Below, in pieces: positions 55,713 through 64,000 of a stretch of 64,000 bases of DNA. The notes beneath the pieces are model-generated. The model was given only the letters and a program-made list of their open reading frames with translations, made no database searches and had not been told where the DNA came from. Location: the NCBI RefSeq assembly GCF_000980895.1, contig NZ_LAZX01000093.1, forward strand, positions 62,001 through 126,000, read 5' to 3'. Position numbers and translations under genes: made by a program. Positions within the stretch are counted from its first letter, which is position 1. The number at the start of each line of letters is the position of its first letter. This DNA is from Sphingomonas sp. Ag1 (GTDB taxonomy: Bacteria > Pseudomonadota > Alphaproteobacteria > Sphingomonadales > Sphingomonadaceae).

Positions 55713-57382
55713 CAGGTCACCCCATTCCGAGTAGAAGATGATGAAGAACGGTCGAGATCGCCTGATGGTGCCTCGCCGGCATCATCGCTGGCCTCTGCGC
55801 GATCATCATTGGCGAAAAACAGCCGCCGCGCGGGTACCGCCAGCCGGATGGAGGCATCGTTCAGCCCCTCATAGATCGACAGCAAAAGGTCCTGCCGGAT
55901 GACGGTGCTTTCGCCAAAGTCGCTGACCGCGATATAGGCGAAGATCTCCACCTCCAGCGCGTTCTCGCCGAAATTGGTGAACCTGGCGCGCGGGCCGTCC
56001 TGCAGCACCTTGTGGTGGCCTTTCAGCGCCCCCTCGATCAGGTCGACGGCTGCGCGAATCTTGTCGGGCGGGGTGTCGTAATCGAGCCGGATCACCGGAT
56101 TGAACAGGAAGCGGTCGCGCTTGGCAAAGTTCTCGATCTGGCGGGACGAGAAATCGCCGTTGGGGATGGTGACGATCGTGCGATCGTTGGTGCGGATGCG
56201 GGTGGAACGGATCCCCACGTCTTCAACGGTCCCGACGACATCGCCGACGCGGCAGAAATCACCGACCTGCACCGGACGATCCGCAATGACCGTGACGCTG
56301 CCCACAAGATTTTCGACCGTCTTCTGCGCGCCGAGCGCAAGCGCGATACCGCCGATACCCAAAGCAGCAATGCCGGTGGTCACATCGATCCCGAACGTGT
56401 CGAGCACCGCGACGATGCTGAACACCAGCAGCAGGATCTTGGCCGCGCGGCGCAGCAGGGTGACGACCGACACCGCCTGGCGTCGTGCGCGCCGTGTCAT
56501 GCGCGCGATCGTGACGTCGGCGATTGCGTCGACCAGTCGCAGCCCGAACCATACCAAGGCAATCGCCGCGACACCGCCGGCGTAACGAAGCAGCGTCTGC
56601 CGGGCGACGATCGCCACCTCCAGCCGCTCCGCCCAGCCGTAAAAGGCGATGACCGCGATGAACAGGCTCAAGGGCGGCAGCGCGGCGTGGAAGAAACGGT
56701 ACACGCCGCTGGAATCAGGATCGGTGATGCCGCGCCGCATCAGCGTCAGCGCCAGCGTGGCGAGCAACCGAAGAACAACAAAGCTGAGCGCCGCGATGCC
56801 GACGAGCAGCCCCCAATCCTCCGCCGGCGCACCCGCCACGGTGACGCTTGGCACGGCGGTCGGCTGAAGCGGCACGACCTGCGCGGCTGGGACCGTCATC
56901 AACCGGCGAATCGTGTCGTGTGAAATTTGCCAGACGCGCCGCCCGTCGGCCTCGCGCTGGACCAGGAAGATCGGCGCCTCGCCCTCACCGATCCGCAGGT
57001 CGCCGACCAGTTCACGGTCGACCGGCAGATTGTCGTCGATCCTGCCGCCGGGTTCGTTGGACAGGCCGGCAAAGGGCGTCAGCGACCCGCCGCTATCGAG
57101 CAGCCGCTGCAGACGACGCGCAAGCTCCGACGCGCCGTCCAGAACGCGCGGATCCTGCTGCACCGGCAGGTCGAAATAATTGGCCGCCCGCGCGTAATCG
57201 CGTTTGGCCAGCGCCTCGATCAGGCCAGTGACCGCGGCGCGCGGTGTTTCACGACCGAAAGGATCGGCCGGTACTGCAGGCGCGGTGCTGTTCGATGGGG
57301 CGGTTTCCTGCGCGGGTGCGACGGCCGGGGCCCCCGCGACAATCAGCAGCAGCAGAAGAATTTGCCGGAAGGTACGAACCAC
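55712..57382 (-). CDS. MscS-family mechanosensitive channel
   Basis: A 556-residue channel. A signal peptide (ILLLLLIVAGAPAVAPAQ), a periplasmic domain (about 30-185) and several helices precede the MscS core. That core has the pore helix (GIAALGIGGIALALGAQKTV), then the beta-domain start GSVTVIADRPVQVGDFCRVG with VVGTVEDVGIRSTRIRTNDR and TIVTIPNGDFSSR. It opens on membrane tension or may transport small solutes. The start is a GTG at 57382, where the signal peptide begins; the longer open frame is not signal-like. It is translationally coupled to the GH130 gene, an unusual pairing. Confidence 0.9.
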   Translation of the reverse strand: MVRTFRQILLLLLIVAGAPAVAPAQETAPSNSTAPAVPADPFGRETPRAAVTGLIEALAKRDYARAANYFDLPVQQDPRVLDGASELARRLQRLLDSGGSLTPFAGLSNEPGGRIDDNLPVDRELVGDLRIGEGEAPIFLVQREADGRRVWQISHDTIRRLMTVPAAQVVPLQPTAVPSVTVAGAPAEDWGLLVGIAALSFVVLRLLATLALTLMRRGITDPDSSGVYRFFHAALPPLSLFIAVIAFYGWAERLEVAIVARQTLLRYAGGVAAIALVWFGLRLVDAIADVTIARMTRRARRQAVSVVTLLRRAAKILLLVFSIVAVLDTFGIDVTTGIAALGIGGIALALGAQKTVENLVGSVTVIADRPVQVGDFCRVGDVVGTVEDVGIRSTRIRTNDRTIVTIPNGDFSSRQIENFAKRDRFLFNPVIRLDYDTPPDKIRAAVDLIEGALKGHHKVLQDGPRARFTNFGENALEVEIFAYIAVSDFGESTVIRQDLLLSIYEGLNDASIRLAVPARRLFFANDDRAEASDDAGEAPSGDLDRSSSSSTRNGVT

Positions 57383-57514
57383 GAAAACCTGCTTGATCGA
57401 GGGAGCTGCCCAAAGAACGCGTCTATCGCGCTTACGGTCACACGGGTCATGGCGACTGGGGAACAACTGACCGTGGCGAGCAAACCATGTTGGGTGATGT
57501 TGCCGCGTGGCGGG

Positions 57515-57543
57515 TTGATAGCGGACAGAATGTCCGCTTATAG
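57515..57543 (+). promoter_or_regulatory. efflux-operon promoter with TetR-type operator in the spacer
   Basis: A -35 TTGATA (57515-57520) and -10 TTATAG (57538-57543) are separated by 17 bases. An 8-bp inverted repeat with 3-base gap, AGCGGACA-GAA-TGTCCGCT (57520-57538), fills the spacer. This is the usual geometry for TetR repression; the convergent tetR gene at the far end of the operon is the likely source. Confidence 0.75.
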
Positions 57544-57574
57544 CGCCGCGGCATCGGCAGCATGAAAAGGCCTC

Positions 57575-58753
57575 ATGAGCGACCAACCGCATCAGACCGC
57601 CGGCGACACGTCGATCATCGAGACGCCGGAGGCACAGGGTGAGACAACGCCGCGCCGTCGCCTCAGCGGACGCGCCCGCCTGATTCTTCTTCTAGTGCTG
57701 TTGGCAGCGATACTCGGCGGCGCGCTGTGGCTGGTGCGGTATCAGACCAGCGGCAAATTCATGCAGGAGACCAATGACGCCTACATCCGGGCCGATCTGG
57801 TCACCATCGCGCCCAAGGTGAGCGGCTATGTCGCCGAGGTGCTCGTTGCCGACAATCAGGACGTGACTGCGGGGCAGCCGCTCGTCCGGATCGATCCGCG
57901 ATCCTACCGCGCGCAGGCGGCGCAAGCCGAAGCGCAGATCGCGCAGGCGGAGGCGAGTGCCAACGCCAGCCGTGCCCAGATTGCGCAGCAGCGCGCGGCG
58001 ATTGAGCAGGCGCAGGCCCAGTTCGCCGCGGCGCAGGCCAAGGCACGCTACGATGCGGACGAGGTGCGCCGCTATACGCCGCTCGCCGAGTCGGGCGCCG
58101 AGAGCCGGCAGCAACTCGCCCAGCTGCGCGCTGCGGCCGATCAGTCGGCGGCGAATGCACGCGCGCAGGCCGCGGCGCTTGCCGCGCAGCAGCGCCAGGT
58201 CGCGACACTGGAGGCGCAGATCGGCCAGTCCCGCGCCCAGCGGCAGGGTGCCGCGGCACAATTGGCGGCGGCGAACGTGGACGTGTCGTCGACGGTCATC
58301 CGGTCGCCCGTGGCAGGTCGCATCGGCGACAAGACCGCGACGGTCGGCCAGTTCGCCACGGCCGGGACGCGATTGATGTCGGTGGTGCCGCTGCGCCAGA
58401 TTTATGTGACCGCCAATTTCAAGGAAACGCAGCTCGCCCTGATGCGTCCCGGCCAGCCGGCGACGATCAAGGTTGACGCCCTTGACGGTACTGAGCTGCG
58501 CGGACGCGTCGCCAGCCTGTCGCCAGGAACGGGTGCGCAATTCTCCTTGCTGCCGCCACAAAATGCGACCGGCAATTTCACCAAGATCGTGCAGCGGGTG
58601 CCGGTGCGGATCGCGCTTGAGGCGAGCCCCGCCGCGCGTCGCCTGCTGGTGCCGGGCCTGTCGGTAACGGTGACGGTCGACACGCGCAGCGCCAAGGGAC
58701 AGTTGGATCAGATCCGGTCGGAGCAGAAGCGGCTGTCGGAACGGAGCCGCTGA
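57575..58753 (+). CDS. emrA: HlyD/EmrA-type membrane fusion protein
   Basis: A 392-residue periplasmic adaptor. One membrane helix near 32-50 (LILLLVLLAAILGGALWL) anchors it. The lipoyl halves (VSGYVAEVLVADNQDVTAGQ and VRSPVAGRIG-type STVIRSPVAGRIGDKTATVG) flank a long Ala/Gln-rich coiled coil (about 115-240). A beta-barrel domain with YVTANFKETQLALMRPGQPA follows. EmrA proteins connect the EmrB carrier to an outer-membrane channel. AAAAGG precedes the ATG. It is first in a three-gene operon, with 2 bases to emrB. Confidence 0.92.
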   Translation: MSDQPHQTAGDTSIIETPEAQGETTPRRRLSGRARLILLLVLLAAILGGALWLVRYQTSGKFMQETNDAYIRADLVTIAPKVSGYVAEVLVADNQDVTAGQPLVRIDPRSYRAQAAQAEAQIAQAEASANASRAQIAQQRAAIEQAQAQFAAAQAKARYDADEVRRYTPLAESGAESRQQLAQLRAAADQSAANARAQAAALAAQQRQVATLEAQIGQSRAQRQGAAAQLAAANVDVSSTVIRSPVAGRIGDKTATVGQFATAGTRLMSVVPLRQIYVTANFKETQLALMRPGQPATIKVDALDGTELRGRVASLSPGTGAQFSLLPPQNATGNFTKIVQRVPVRIALEASPAARRLLVPGLSVTVTVDTRSAKGQLDQIRSEQKRLSERSR

Positions 58754-58755
58754 GC

Positions 58756-60315
58756 ATGGCGAGCGCGGCGATCTCGCCAGCGGCGGCGCCACCTGAACGC
58801 GCCGATGTGTCGGCGTGGGTGGCGGTCGCGGCCGGCACGTTAGGCGCGCTGATGGCGACGCTCGATATCTCCATCGTCAATTCCGCGCTGCCCGTCATCC
58901 AGGGCGAGATCGGCGCCAGCGGCACCGAAGGGACATGGGTCGCCACCGCCTATCTCGTGGCGGAGATCGTCGTCATCCCGATGGCAGCATGGCTACAGCG
59001 GCTGCTGGGGCTTCGCACGTTCCTATTGACCGCGGCGGGGCTGTTCACGCTGTTTTCGGTCGTATGCGGTACTGCCACGACGCTGACGATGATGATCATC
59101 GGGCGGGTGGGGCAGGGCTTCACTGGCGGCGCGATGATCCCGACGGCGCAGACGATCATCGCGCAGCGCCTGCCGCCGCGCCAGCAGCCGATCGGCATCG
59201 CCTTGTTCGGGGTGACCGCGATCCTCGGCCCGGTGGTGGGTCCGCTGGTCGGCGGGTGGCTGACCGAGAATATCAGCTGGCACTATGCCTTCTTCATCAA
59301 CGTGCCGATCTGCGCCGTGCTGGTGACCATGCTGCTCGTCGGGCTGAAGCATGAAAAGGCAGACATGACCGAGCTGGGCAATGCCGACTGGCTGGGCATT
59401 GCGGGCCTCACCCTCGGGCTGGGCGGCCTCACCGTCTTCCTGGAAGACGGGCAGCGCGAACAATGGTTCGATTCCGGCCTGATCCGGCTGATGACTTTGA
59501 TATCATTGGTCGGCTTCGTGCTGCTGTTCATCGGGCAGCGCACGGCAACCCGGCCGATCATCAAGCTCAGCCTGCTGCTCGACCGTCAGTTCGGCTCGGT
59601 CGCGTTGATGGGACTGGTGCTCGGCATGGTGCTGTACGGCACATCCTACGTCATCCCGCAGTTCCTCGCTGCACTGGCAGATTACAATGCCCTGCAATCG
59701 GGGAAGGTCGTGCTGCTGTCGGGCCTGCCCAGCCTGGTCATGATGGCGATCGTGCCGTTCCTGCTGCGCAGCGTCGATATCCGGCTGGCGGTGGGCGCGG
59801 GACTGCTGATCATGGCGGGATCTGCCTTTCTCGACTCCGGCCTCACCACCGAGACGAGCGGCAGCGACTTCACCGTGTCGCAGCTGATGCGCGGCGTGGG
59901 GCAGATACTGGGCATGTTGTTCCTGAGCCAGGCAGTGGTGCGATCCGTGCCCGCGGCCGACGCCGGCGATGCATCGGGATTGTTCAACGCGGTGCGCAAC
60001 CTGGGCGGCAGTTTCGCGCTGGCCGGCATCTCGATCCTGCAGGAGCAGCGGCTGTGGCTGCACTCGCGCCGGATGGAAGAAACGCTGAACGCCAATTCGC
60101 CGATGGTGCAGGATTATGTCGGCGGGCTCAGCCAGTCGCTCGGCAGCACCCCCGCAGCACTCGGCATGATCGCGCAGCAGGTTCAGGCGCAGGCGCTGGT
60201 CATCGCCTATAACGATATCTTCTGGATCATGGGGGTGGGTACGTTGATCGTGCTGCCGCTGGTCCTGTTCCTTCGTCCACTGCCCAAGGACGCCGCGCCA
60301 GCGGCGATGCACTGA
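58756..60315 (+). CDS. emrB: DHA2-family MFS drug efflux carrier, EmrB-like
   Basis: A 519-residue, 14-helix major-facilitator antiporter. The DHA2 marks are GALMATLDISIVNSALPVIQ in helix 1, GTEGTWVATAYLVAEIVVIP, RVGQGFTGGAMIPTAQTIIA and the antiporter motif C-like AILGPVVGPLVGGWLTENIS. It exports hydrophobic toxic compounds in exchange for protons, working with the EmrA-like adaptor and the NodT-type channel. Its stop overlaps the start of the channel gene (TGATG). Specific substrates cannot be predicted. Confidence 0.93.
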   Translation: MASAAISPAAAPPERADVSAWVAVAAGTLGALMATLDISIVNSALPVIQGEIGASGTEGTWVATAYLVAEIVVIPMAAWLQRLLGLRTFLLTAAGLFTLFSVVCGTATTLTMMIIGRVGQGFTGGAMIPTAQTIIAQRLPPRQQPIGIALFGVTAILGPVVGPLVGGWLTENISWHYAFFINVPICAVLVTMLLVGLKHEKADMTELGNADWLGIAGLTLGLGGLTVFLEDGQREQWFDSGLIRLMTLISLVGFVLLFIGQRTATRPIIKLSLLLDRQFGSVALMGLVLGMVLYGTSYVIPQFLAALADYNALQSGKVVLLSGLPSLVMMAIVPFLLRSVDIRLAVGAGLLIMAGSAFLDSGLTTETSGSDFTVSQLMRGVGQILGMLFLSQAVVRSVPAADAGDASGLFNAVRNLGGSFALAGISILQEQRLWLHSRRMEETLNANSPMVQDYVGGLSQSLGSTPAALGMIAQQVQAQALVIAYNDIFWIMGVGTLIVLPLVLFLRPLPKDAAPAAMH

Positions 60316-61775
60316 TGCGTACATCTGCTTTGCTCTGCCTCCTGCTGCTCGGCGCCTGTACGGTCGGGCCGGACTATAAGGGGCCGCCGGCGGTCGGGGC
60401 CGATGCGGCGGCGCGGGGGCAGTTCGTCCGCGGCAACGAGGCGGCGGTGCGGTCGCCGGGCGTGGCGCGGTGGTGGGAGACGCTGGGCGATGCGACGCTC
60501 GACCGGCTGGTCGATGACGCGCTGGCGTACAGCCCGAGCATCGCTGCGGCAGAGGCGCGGATCCGGCAGGCGCAGGCGCAGGCGCGGCAGCAACGCGCCA
60601 ATCAGGCGCCGAGCATCAGCGCCAATGGCACCTATCTGCGCGCCCAATTGCCCGGCATCGATCTGGCCGACGACAGCGGGGGATCGGGCGGTGGCGGGTC
60701 AGGATCGGAGTCAAATGGCCTCGATTTCTACAACCTTGGCCTGAATGCCTCGTGGGAGCCCGATCTGGTCGGCGGCGTGCGCCGGGGGATCGAACAATCG
60801 CGCGCCGCGGTCGGGCAGCGTTACGCCGATCTGGCGGATGCACAGGTGAGCCTGACCGCGCAGGTGGCGCAGGCGTACGTCAATTATCGCGATGCGCAGG
60901 AGCGTATCGCGCTGAACGCCCGCTCGTCCGAGCTCCAGCGCCAGTCGCTGGCGCTGATGGAGCAAAGGCTGGCGGCGGGCACGGTGTCGGCCCTGCAGGT
61001 CGAACGGCTGAAGACCGACCTGGAAAGCACGGAGGCGCAGGCGATCCCGCTCACCGCGCAGGCGGACGAATATCGCGACGTGCTGGCGTTGCTGACCGGC
61101 CGTACGCCCGGCGCGCTGGATGCGACGCTCGCCGCGCCGGTGCCGGTGCCGCTGCCCCCGGCCAAGGTGGCGGTGGGCGATCCCGCCGCGCTGATCGCCA
61201 GTCGGCCCGACATCCGTGCCGCCGAACGAGCACTTGCCGCCAGCACCGCCGCAATCGGGGTGAACGAGGCGAAACGCTATCCCGCGATCCGGTTCATGGG
61301 GATCCTGGGCATGGGTGGTACGTCGCCCGGCGATGTGCTGGACCCGGGCAATCTGACGACGCTGCTGGCGCCGCAGATCAGCTGGTCGTTCCTCGATCTC
61401 GGGCGCACCGCCGCCGCCGTCCGCCAGTCCGAAGCACAGCGCGACGAGGCAGAGGCCAATTACCGCCAGACCGTTCTGACCGCCTTGCAGGATGCGGAGA
61501 CGAGCCTGTCGCGTTTCGCCGCCACCCGGCGGCAGCTCGCCCGGCTGGCGAGCGCCGAGCAATCGGCATCGCGCGCCGCCGCGCTGAACCGGCAGCGGGT
61601 GGAGGCGGGCACCAGCACGCTGATCGACCAGCTCGATGTCGAGCGGCAGCGACTGTCCGCAGCGATGGCGGTGGCGCAGGCCAAGGCACAGCTGACCAAC
61701 AGCTTCGTCGCGGTGAACAAGGCGCTGGGGCTGGGATGGGCGCCGGTGGCAGGCGGGGAGCAGCCCGGCGGGTAG
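60315..61775 (+). CDS. NodT-family outer-membrane efflux lipoprotein (TolC-like)
   Basis: A 486-residue outer-membrane factor. The lipobox LLLGAC and CTVGPDYKGP are the standard NodT/OprM start. Duplicated TolC-type coiled-coil halves are visible in LAYSPSIAAAEARIRQAQAQ, YVNYRDAQERIALNARSSEL, then APQISWSFLDLGRTAAAVRQ and QRVEAGTSTLIDQLDVERQR. A short Ser/Gly stretch (DDSGGSGGGGSGSE, about residue 119) is an insertion in a loop. It completes the tripartite EmrAB-type pump as the outer-membrane exit duct. Confidence 0.92.
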   Translation: MRTSALLCLLLLGACTVGPDYKGPPAVGADAAARGQFVRGNEAAVRSPGVARWWETLGDATLDRLVDDALAYSPSIAAAEARIRQAQAQARQQRANQAPSISANGTYLRAQLPGIDLADDSGGSGGGGSGSESNGLDFYNLGLNASWEPDLVGGVRRGIEQSRAAVGQRYADLADAQVSLTAQVAQAYVNYRDAQERIALNARSSELQRQSLALMEQRLAAGTVSALQVERLKTDLESTEAQAIPLTAQADEYRDVLALLTGRTPGALDATLAAPVPVPLPPAKVAVGDPAALIASRPDIRAAERALAASTAAIGVNEAKRYPAIRFMGILGMGGTSPGDVLDPGNLTTLLAPQISWSFLDLGRTAAAVRQSEAQRDEAEANYRQTVLTALQDAETSLSRFAATRRQLARLASAEQSASRAAALNRQRVEAGTSTLIDQLDVERQRLSAAMAVAQAKAQLTNSFVAVNKALGLGWAPVAGGEQPGG

Positions 61776-61786
61776 CTGATCCCCCG

Positions 61787-62332
61787 CTAGCGCGGGGCGA
61801 GCCCGCGCAGCAGGAGATCGAGCGCCTCGGCAATTTCCGCCTCCACCGCGTCATTCACCTGCTTGTCGACGATGAAGCCCGACATCATCCGCATCGCGGT
61901 GACGAGGTGGCGCGCGGTGACGTCGGGCCTGAGCTCCCCCGCCGCGATGGCACGTTCCACCGCCGTGGCGAACAGCCGTTCCAGCCGGTCGCCGAGCGCG
62001 GCAAAGGCGGCGAGATTGTCGCGCGACAGCTGCATGTCGAGCCGGAGGCGGGTGAACAGCTGCCAGGAGAACAGCCCGTCGCGCACCAGCAGCGGCAACA
62101 GCTGCGCGATCGGCTTGGTGGGATCGAACCGTTCCTCGAACGCGGACACCTGCCGTTCGAAGATGGCGAAGGCGAGGTCGAGCCGATCCTTGAAATTGCG
62201 ATACAGGGTGCCGCGCCCGACGCCGGCGCGCGCAGCGATATCCTCCAGCGGGACACCGAAGCCGTCGGCGTCGAAACACGCCGCGGCGGCCTCCAGCAGC
62301 GCTTCCCGCCGGGCGCGTGCATCACGGCGCAT
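61787..62332 (-). CDS. TetR/AcrR-family transcriptional regulator
   Basis: A 181-residue repressor. The HTH (about 8-55) reads ARREALLEAAAACFDADGFG, VPLEDIAARAGVGRGTLYRN and FKDRLDLAFAIFER. The helical ligand-binding part follows and ends LDLLLRGLAPR. It converges on the efflux operon with 11 bases between stops, and is the likely regulator of that operon through the spacer operator at 57.52 kb. No matching repeat was found in front of its own gene, so autoregulation is not evident. Confidence 0.92.
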   Translation of the reverse strand: MRRDARARREALLEAAAACFDADGFGVPLEDIAARAGVGRGTLYRNFKDRLDLAFAIFERQVSAFEERFDPTKPIAQLLPLLVRDGLFSWQLFTRLRLDMQLSRDNLAAFAALGDRLERLFATAVERAIAAGELRPDVTARHLVTAMRMMSGFIVDKQVNDAVEAEIAEALDLLLRGLAPR

Positions 62333-62410
62333 GGCGGCATGGTCCGGTGTCGCGCGCGATCATGGCCACTGATTAGGCGGGCGTTCGCGCGGAAGGCAAC
62401 CCGCAGGCGG

Positions 62411-62443
62411 CACAGGAGCAGCGCAGGAGCGGCGCAGGAGGAG
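62411..62443 (+). repeat. three tandem 11-bp repeats in the tetR-cutC gap
   Basis: CACAGGAGCAG, CGCAGGAGCGG and CGCAGGAGGAG lie head to tail. They are in the 266-base non-coding gap between tetR and the CutC-SIS gene, upstream of both start codons. No other clear signal was seen in this gap. Significance unknown. Confidence 0.5.
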
Positions 62444-62598
62444 GGTGCCTGGAGTCATAACTCGGCGGCATGAACGCCCGAAGCCTAAGCAGCGCTGCGG
62501 ATGCGCATATCCGCTATTACGGCGGGGACGCTTATCGGGCAGGTGGCGCCGCCATACGCTGCGCGGCGTTCCGGCGCAGCGGACGGAAGGCTGAGGGC

Positions 62599-64000
62599 AT
62601 GAGTAACGTCCTGATCGAAATCCGCGTCGACGATGCGTCAGGGCTGGCCGCGGCCATCGCCGGCGGCGCCGACCGCATCGCGCTATGTTCGTCGCTGGCG
62701 CTGGGCGGGCTGACGCCGACGCCAGGCCTGCTGCGGCAAGCCGCACAATCGCCGGTCCCGGTGCGCGCGATGATCCGGCCGCGCGAGGGCAATTTTTCCT
62801 ATGATGCGGCGGAGCGTGCCGCGATGCTGCACGATATCGATGTCGCGCGTGCCGAGGGCCTGAGCGGCGTGGTAATTGGCGCGCTGACCCCCGACGGCGA
62901 GCTGGACGTGGCGTTGCTGGAGGAGATGGTCGCCCGGGCGGTCGGCATGGACGTGACGCTGCATCGCGCGGTCGACCTGCTGCCCGACCCGGTGGCTGCG
63001 GTGGAGATCGCCGCCGAGCTTGGCATCGCCACCATCCTGACGTCCGGTGGCGCCCGCACCGCGGCGGCAGGGGCGGCCACCATTGGCCGGATGCGCGCGC
63101 AGGCGGGCGACCGGGTGGAGATCATGGCGGGCGGTACGATCCGGGCGACAGACGTCGCCGCGCTGGTCGAGGAGACCGGCGTTCGCGCGGTTCATGCCGC
63201 CGCATCCCGCCCGCGTGTCGCCTGGGCCCCGGCGCTGCGGCTGGGGTTTGAAAGCGAGCTTGCCCGCACCACCGACTGGGAGGAAGTGGCGCGGCTGCGC
63301 GCCGCGCTGCGCCGACCTGCCACCATGCGCCCGGTGCCGATCGCCGCCCCGCCGGCCAAGCCCGATCCGGCGGGCACGTTGATGCACAACGAGGCGGGTG
63401 AGGCGCCCGAAGCCGCCGCCCGCTTCCTGGCGCGCAACAGCGCAACGATCGCGCGGCTGGCGGCGCGATTGCGGCGCGACCCGCCGCCGTTCATCGTCAC
63501 CTGCGCGCGCGGATCATCCGATCATGCGGCGACGTACGGCAAATATCTGTTCGAGACCAAGACGGGGATCACCGTCGCCTCCGCCGCGCCGTCGATCGCG
63601 TCGCTATATCGCGCGCCGCTGGAGGCCAAGGGCGCCTTGTGCCTGGCGATTTCGCAATCGGGCCGCAGCCCCGACCTGCTGGCGACGGCGGCGGCCTACA
63701 AGGCCGGTGGCGCCTTGGTCGTCGCGATGGTCAATGACGAGGAATCGCCACTGGCGGCGTGCGCCGACGAGGTGCTGCCGCTGTGCGCCGGGCCGGAGCG
63801 ATCGATCGCGGCGACCAAATCCTATATCACGACGCTGGTCGCGCAGGCCGCGCTGGCAGCAGCATGGGCGAGCGACGCAGCGTTGCAGGAGCGGCTGGCG
63901 GCGCTACCCGATGCGCTGTCGCGCGCCTTTGCGCTACGCTGGGGCGCGGCGATCCCGCCGCTGGTCGGCGCGCGTGACCTGTTCGTGCTGGGGCGCGGCT
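62599..64000 (+). CDS. CutC-SIS fusion protein (partial, C-terminus beyond window)
   Basis: One open frame of 467 codons to the window edge joins two families. Residues about 1-228 are a CutC-type TIM barrel: GGADRIALCSSLALGGLTPT, RAMIRPREGNFSYDAAERAA, VVIGALTPDGELD and ILTSGGARTAAAGAATIGRM. A Pro-rich linker (about 243-260) leads to a SIS domain from Met262: FIVTCARGSSDHAATYGKYL, CLAISQSGRSPDLLA and SIAATKSYITTLVAQ, as in NagB-II/AgaS-type amino-sugar phosphate deaminase-isomerases. No glutamine amidotransferase domain is present. The ATG at 62599 follows GGAAGG; an in-frame ATG at 62470 adds 43 unlike residues. The SIS half might also be translated separately from Met243 or Met262. Confidence 0.88.
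   Translation, partial: MSNVLIEIRVDDASGLAAAIAGGADRIALCSSLALGGLTPTPGLLRQAAQSPVPVRAMIRPREGNFSYDAAERAAMLHDIDVARAEGLSGVVIGALTPDGELDVALLEEMVARAVGMDVTLHRAVDLLPDPVAAVEIAAELGIATILTSGGARTAAAGAATIGRMRAQAGDRVEIMAGGTIRATDVAALVEETGVRAVHAAASRPRVAWAPALRLGFESELARTTDWEEVARLRAALRRPATMRPVPIAAPPAKPDPAGTLMHNEAGEAPEAAARFLARNSATIARLAARLRRDPPPFIVTCARGSSDHAATYGKYLFETKTGITVASAAPSIASLYRAPLEAKGALCLAISQSGRSPDLLATAAAYKAGGALVVAMVNDEESPLAACADEVLPLCAGPERSIAATKSYITTLVAQAALAAAWASDAALQERLAALPDALSRAFALRWGAAIPPLVGARDLFVLGRG

Noticed and set aside
62470-62598. Extended start for the CutC-SIS gene at 62470
   Set aside because: In frame and open, but it adds 43 residues unlike any CutC N-terminus and has no ribosome site; the CutC domain begins right at the ATG at 62599.

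Overview
The window is high-GC DNA from an alphaproteobacterium, most likely a sphingomonad (Sphingomonas or a close relative). The signs are the many TonB-dependent receptors, a methionine synthase split into two genes, a DUF6456 protein, a PiuC hydroxylase beside a siderophore receptor, and a locus combining TonB receptor, SapC, cupin and tryptophan-halogenase genes. This assignment rests on gene content and base composition, not on a marker gene. I saw no rRNA, tRNA, CRISPR array, insertion sequence or prophage. Coding density is very high, with many 1-17 base gene overlaps. Both edges cut genes: a YihY/BrkB membrane protein on the left and a CutC-SIS fusion on the right.

Layout. 1-2.1 kb: YihY (partial), a DnaJ-type co-chaperone and two small uncharacterised genes. 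2.2-11.5 kb: a B12 block with the corrinoid adenosyltransferase cobO, a cobalamin riboswitch, btuB, a btuF-btuC-btuD-like ABC importer, and then the two halves of B12-dependent methionine synthase behind a perfect 22-bp palindrome. This looks like one scheme of importing and adenosylating cobalamin and using it in MetH. 11.5-13.8 kb: ybdD-cstA. 13.9-14.9 kb: three small genes, one a ribbon-helix-helix protein. 14.9-18.1 kb: an iron block with a Fur-like site, a siderophore receptor and piuC. 18.3-20.4 kb: two tandem Tat-exported ferritin-like proteins. 20.4-22.5 kb: TPP riboswitch and thiC, ending in a strong terminator.

22.6-35 kb is mostly housekeeping: an HTH-DUF4019 membrane protein, a relBE module with a broken yoeB next to it, PAP2 phosphatase, DUF6456 protein, a dapF-like gene, dciA with two DsbA-like thioredoxins, divergent mutY-serine hydrolase-nudC, an S9 peptidase and prephenate dehydratase. 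35-43 kb: membrane cytochrome c, phosphomannomutase/phosphoglucomutase, an ExoX-like exonuclease, a three-gene histidine kinase/response regulator cassette, and glutathione-dependent formaldehyde dehydrogenase with a VOC protein.

43-57.4 kb is the most distinctive region, a carbohydrate-linked island. A GH3 beta-glucosidase diverges from a large TonB receptor. The receptor is followed by an overlapping set of halogenase, SapC, JmjC-like cupin, second halogenase and a LacI regulator. A convergent pair then follows, MscS channel plus GH130 phosphorylase. Two GAACGTTC-centred palindromes in the divergent promoter region are the probable LacI operators.

57.5-62.3 kb: an EmrA-EmrB-NodT tripartite efflux operon with a convergent TetR regulator; an inverted repeat fills the -35/-10 spacer of its promoter. 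From 62.6 kb to the edge is one uninterrupted reading frame joining CutC to a SIS amino-sugar isomerase-type domain. This fusion and the halogenase island are the two best candidates for undescribed biology here.
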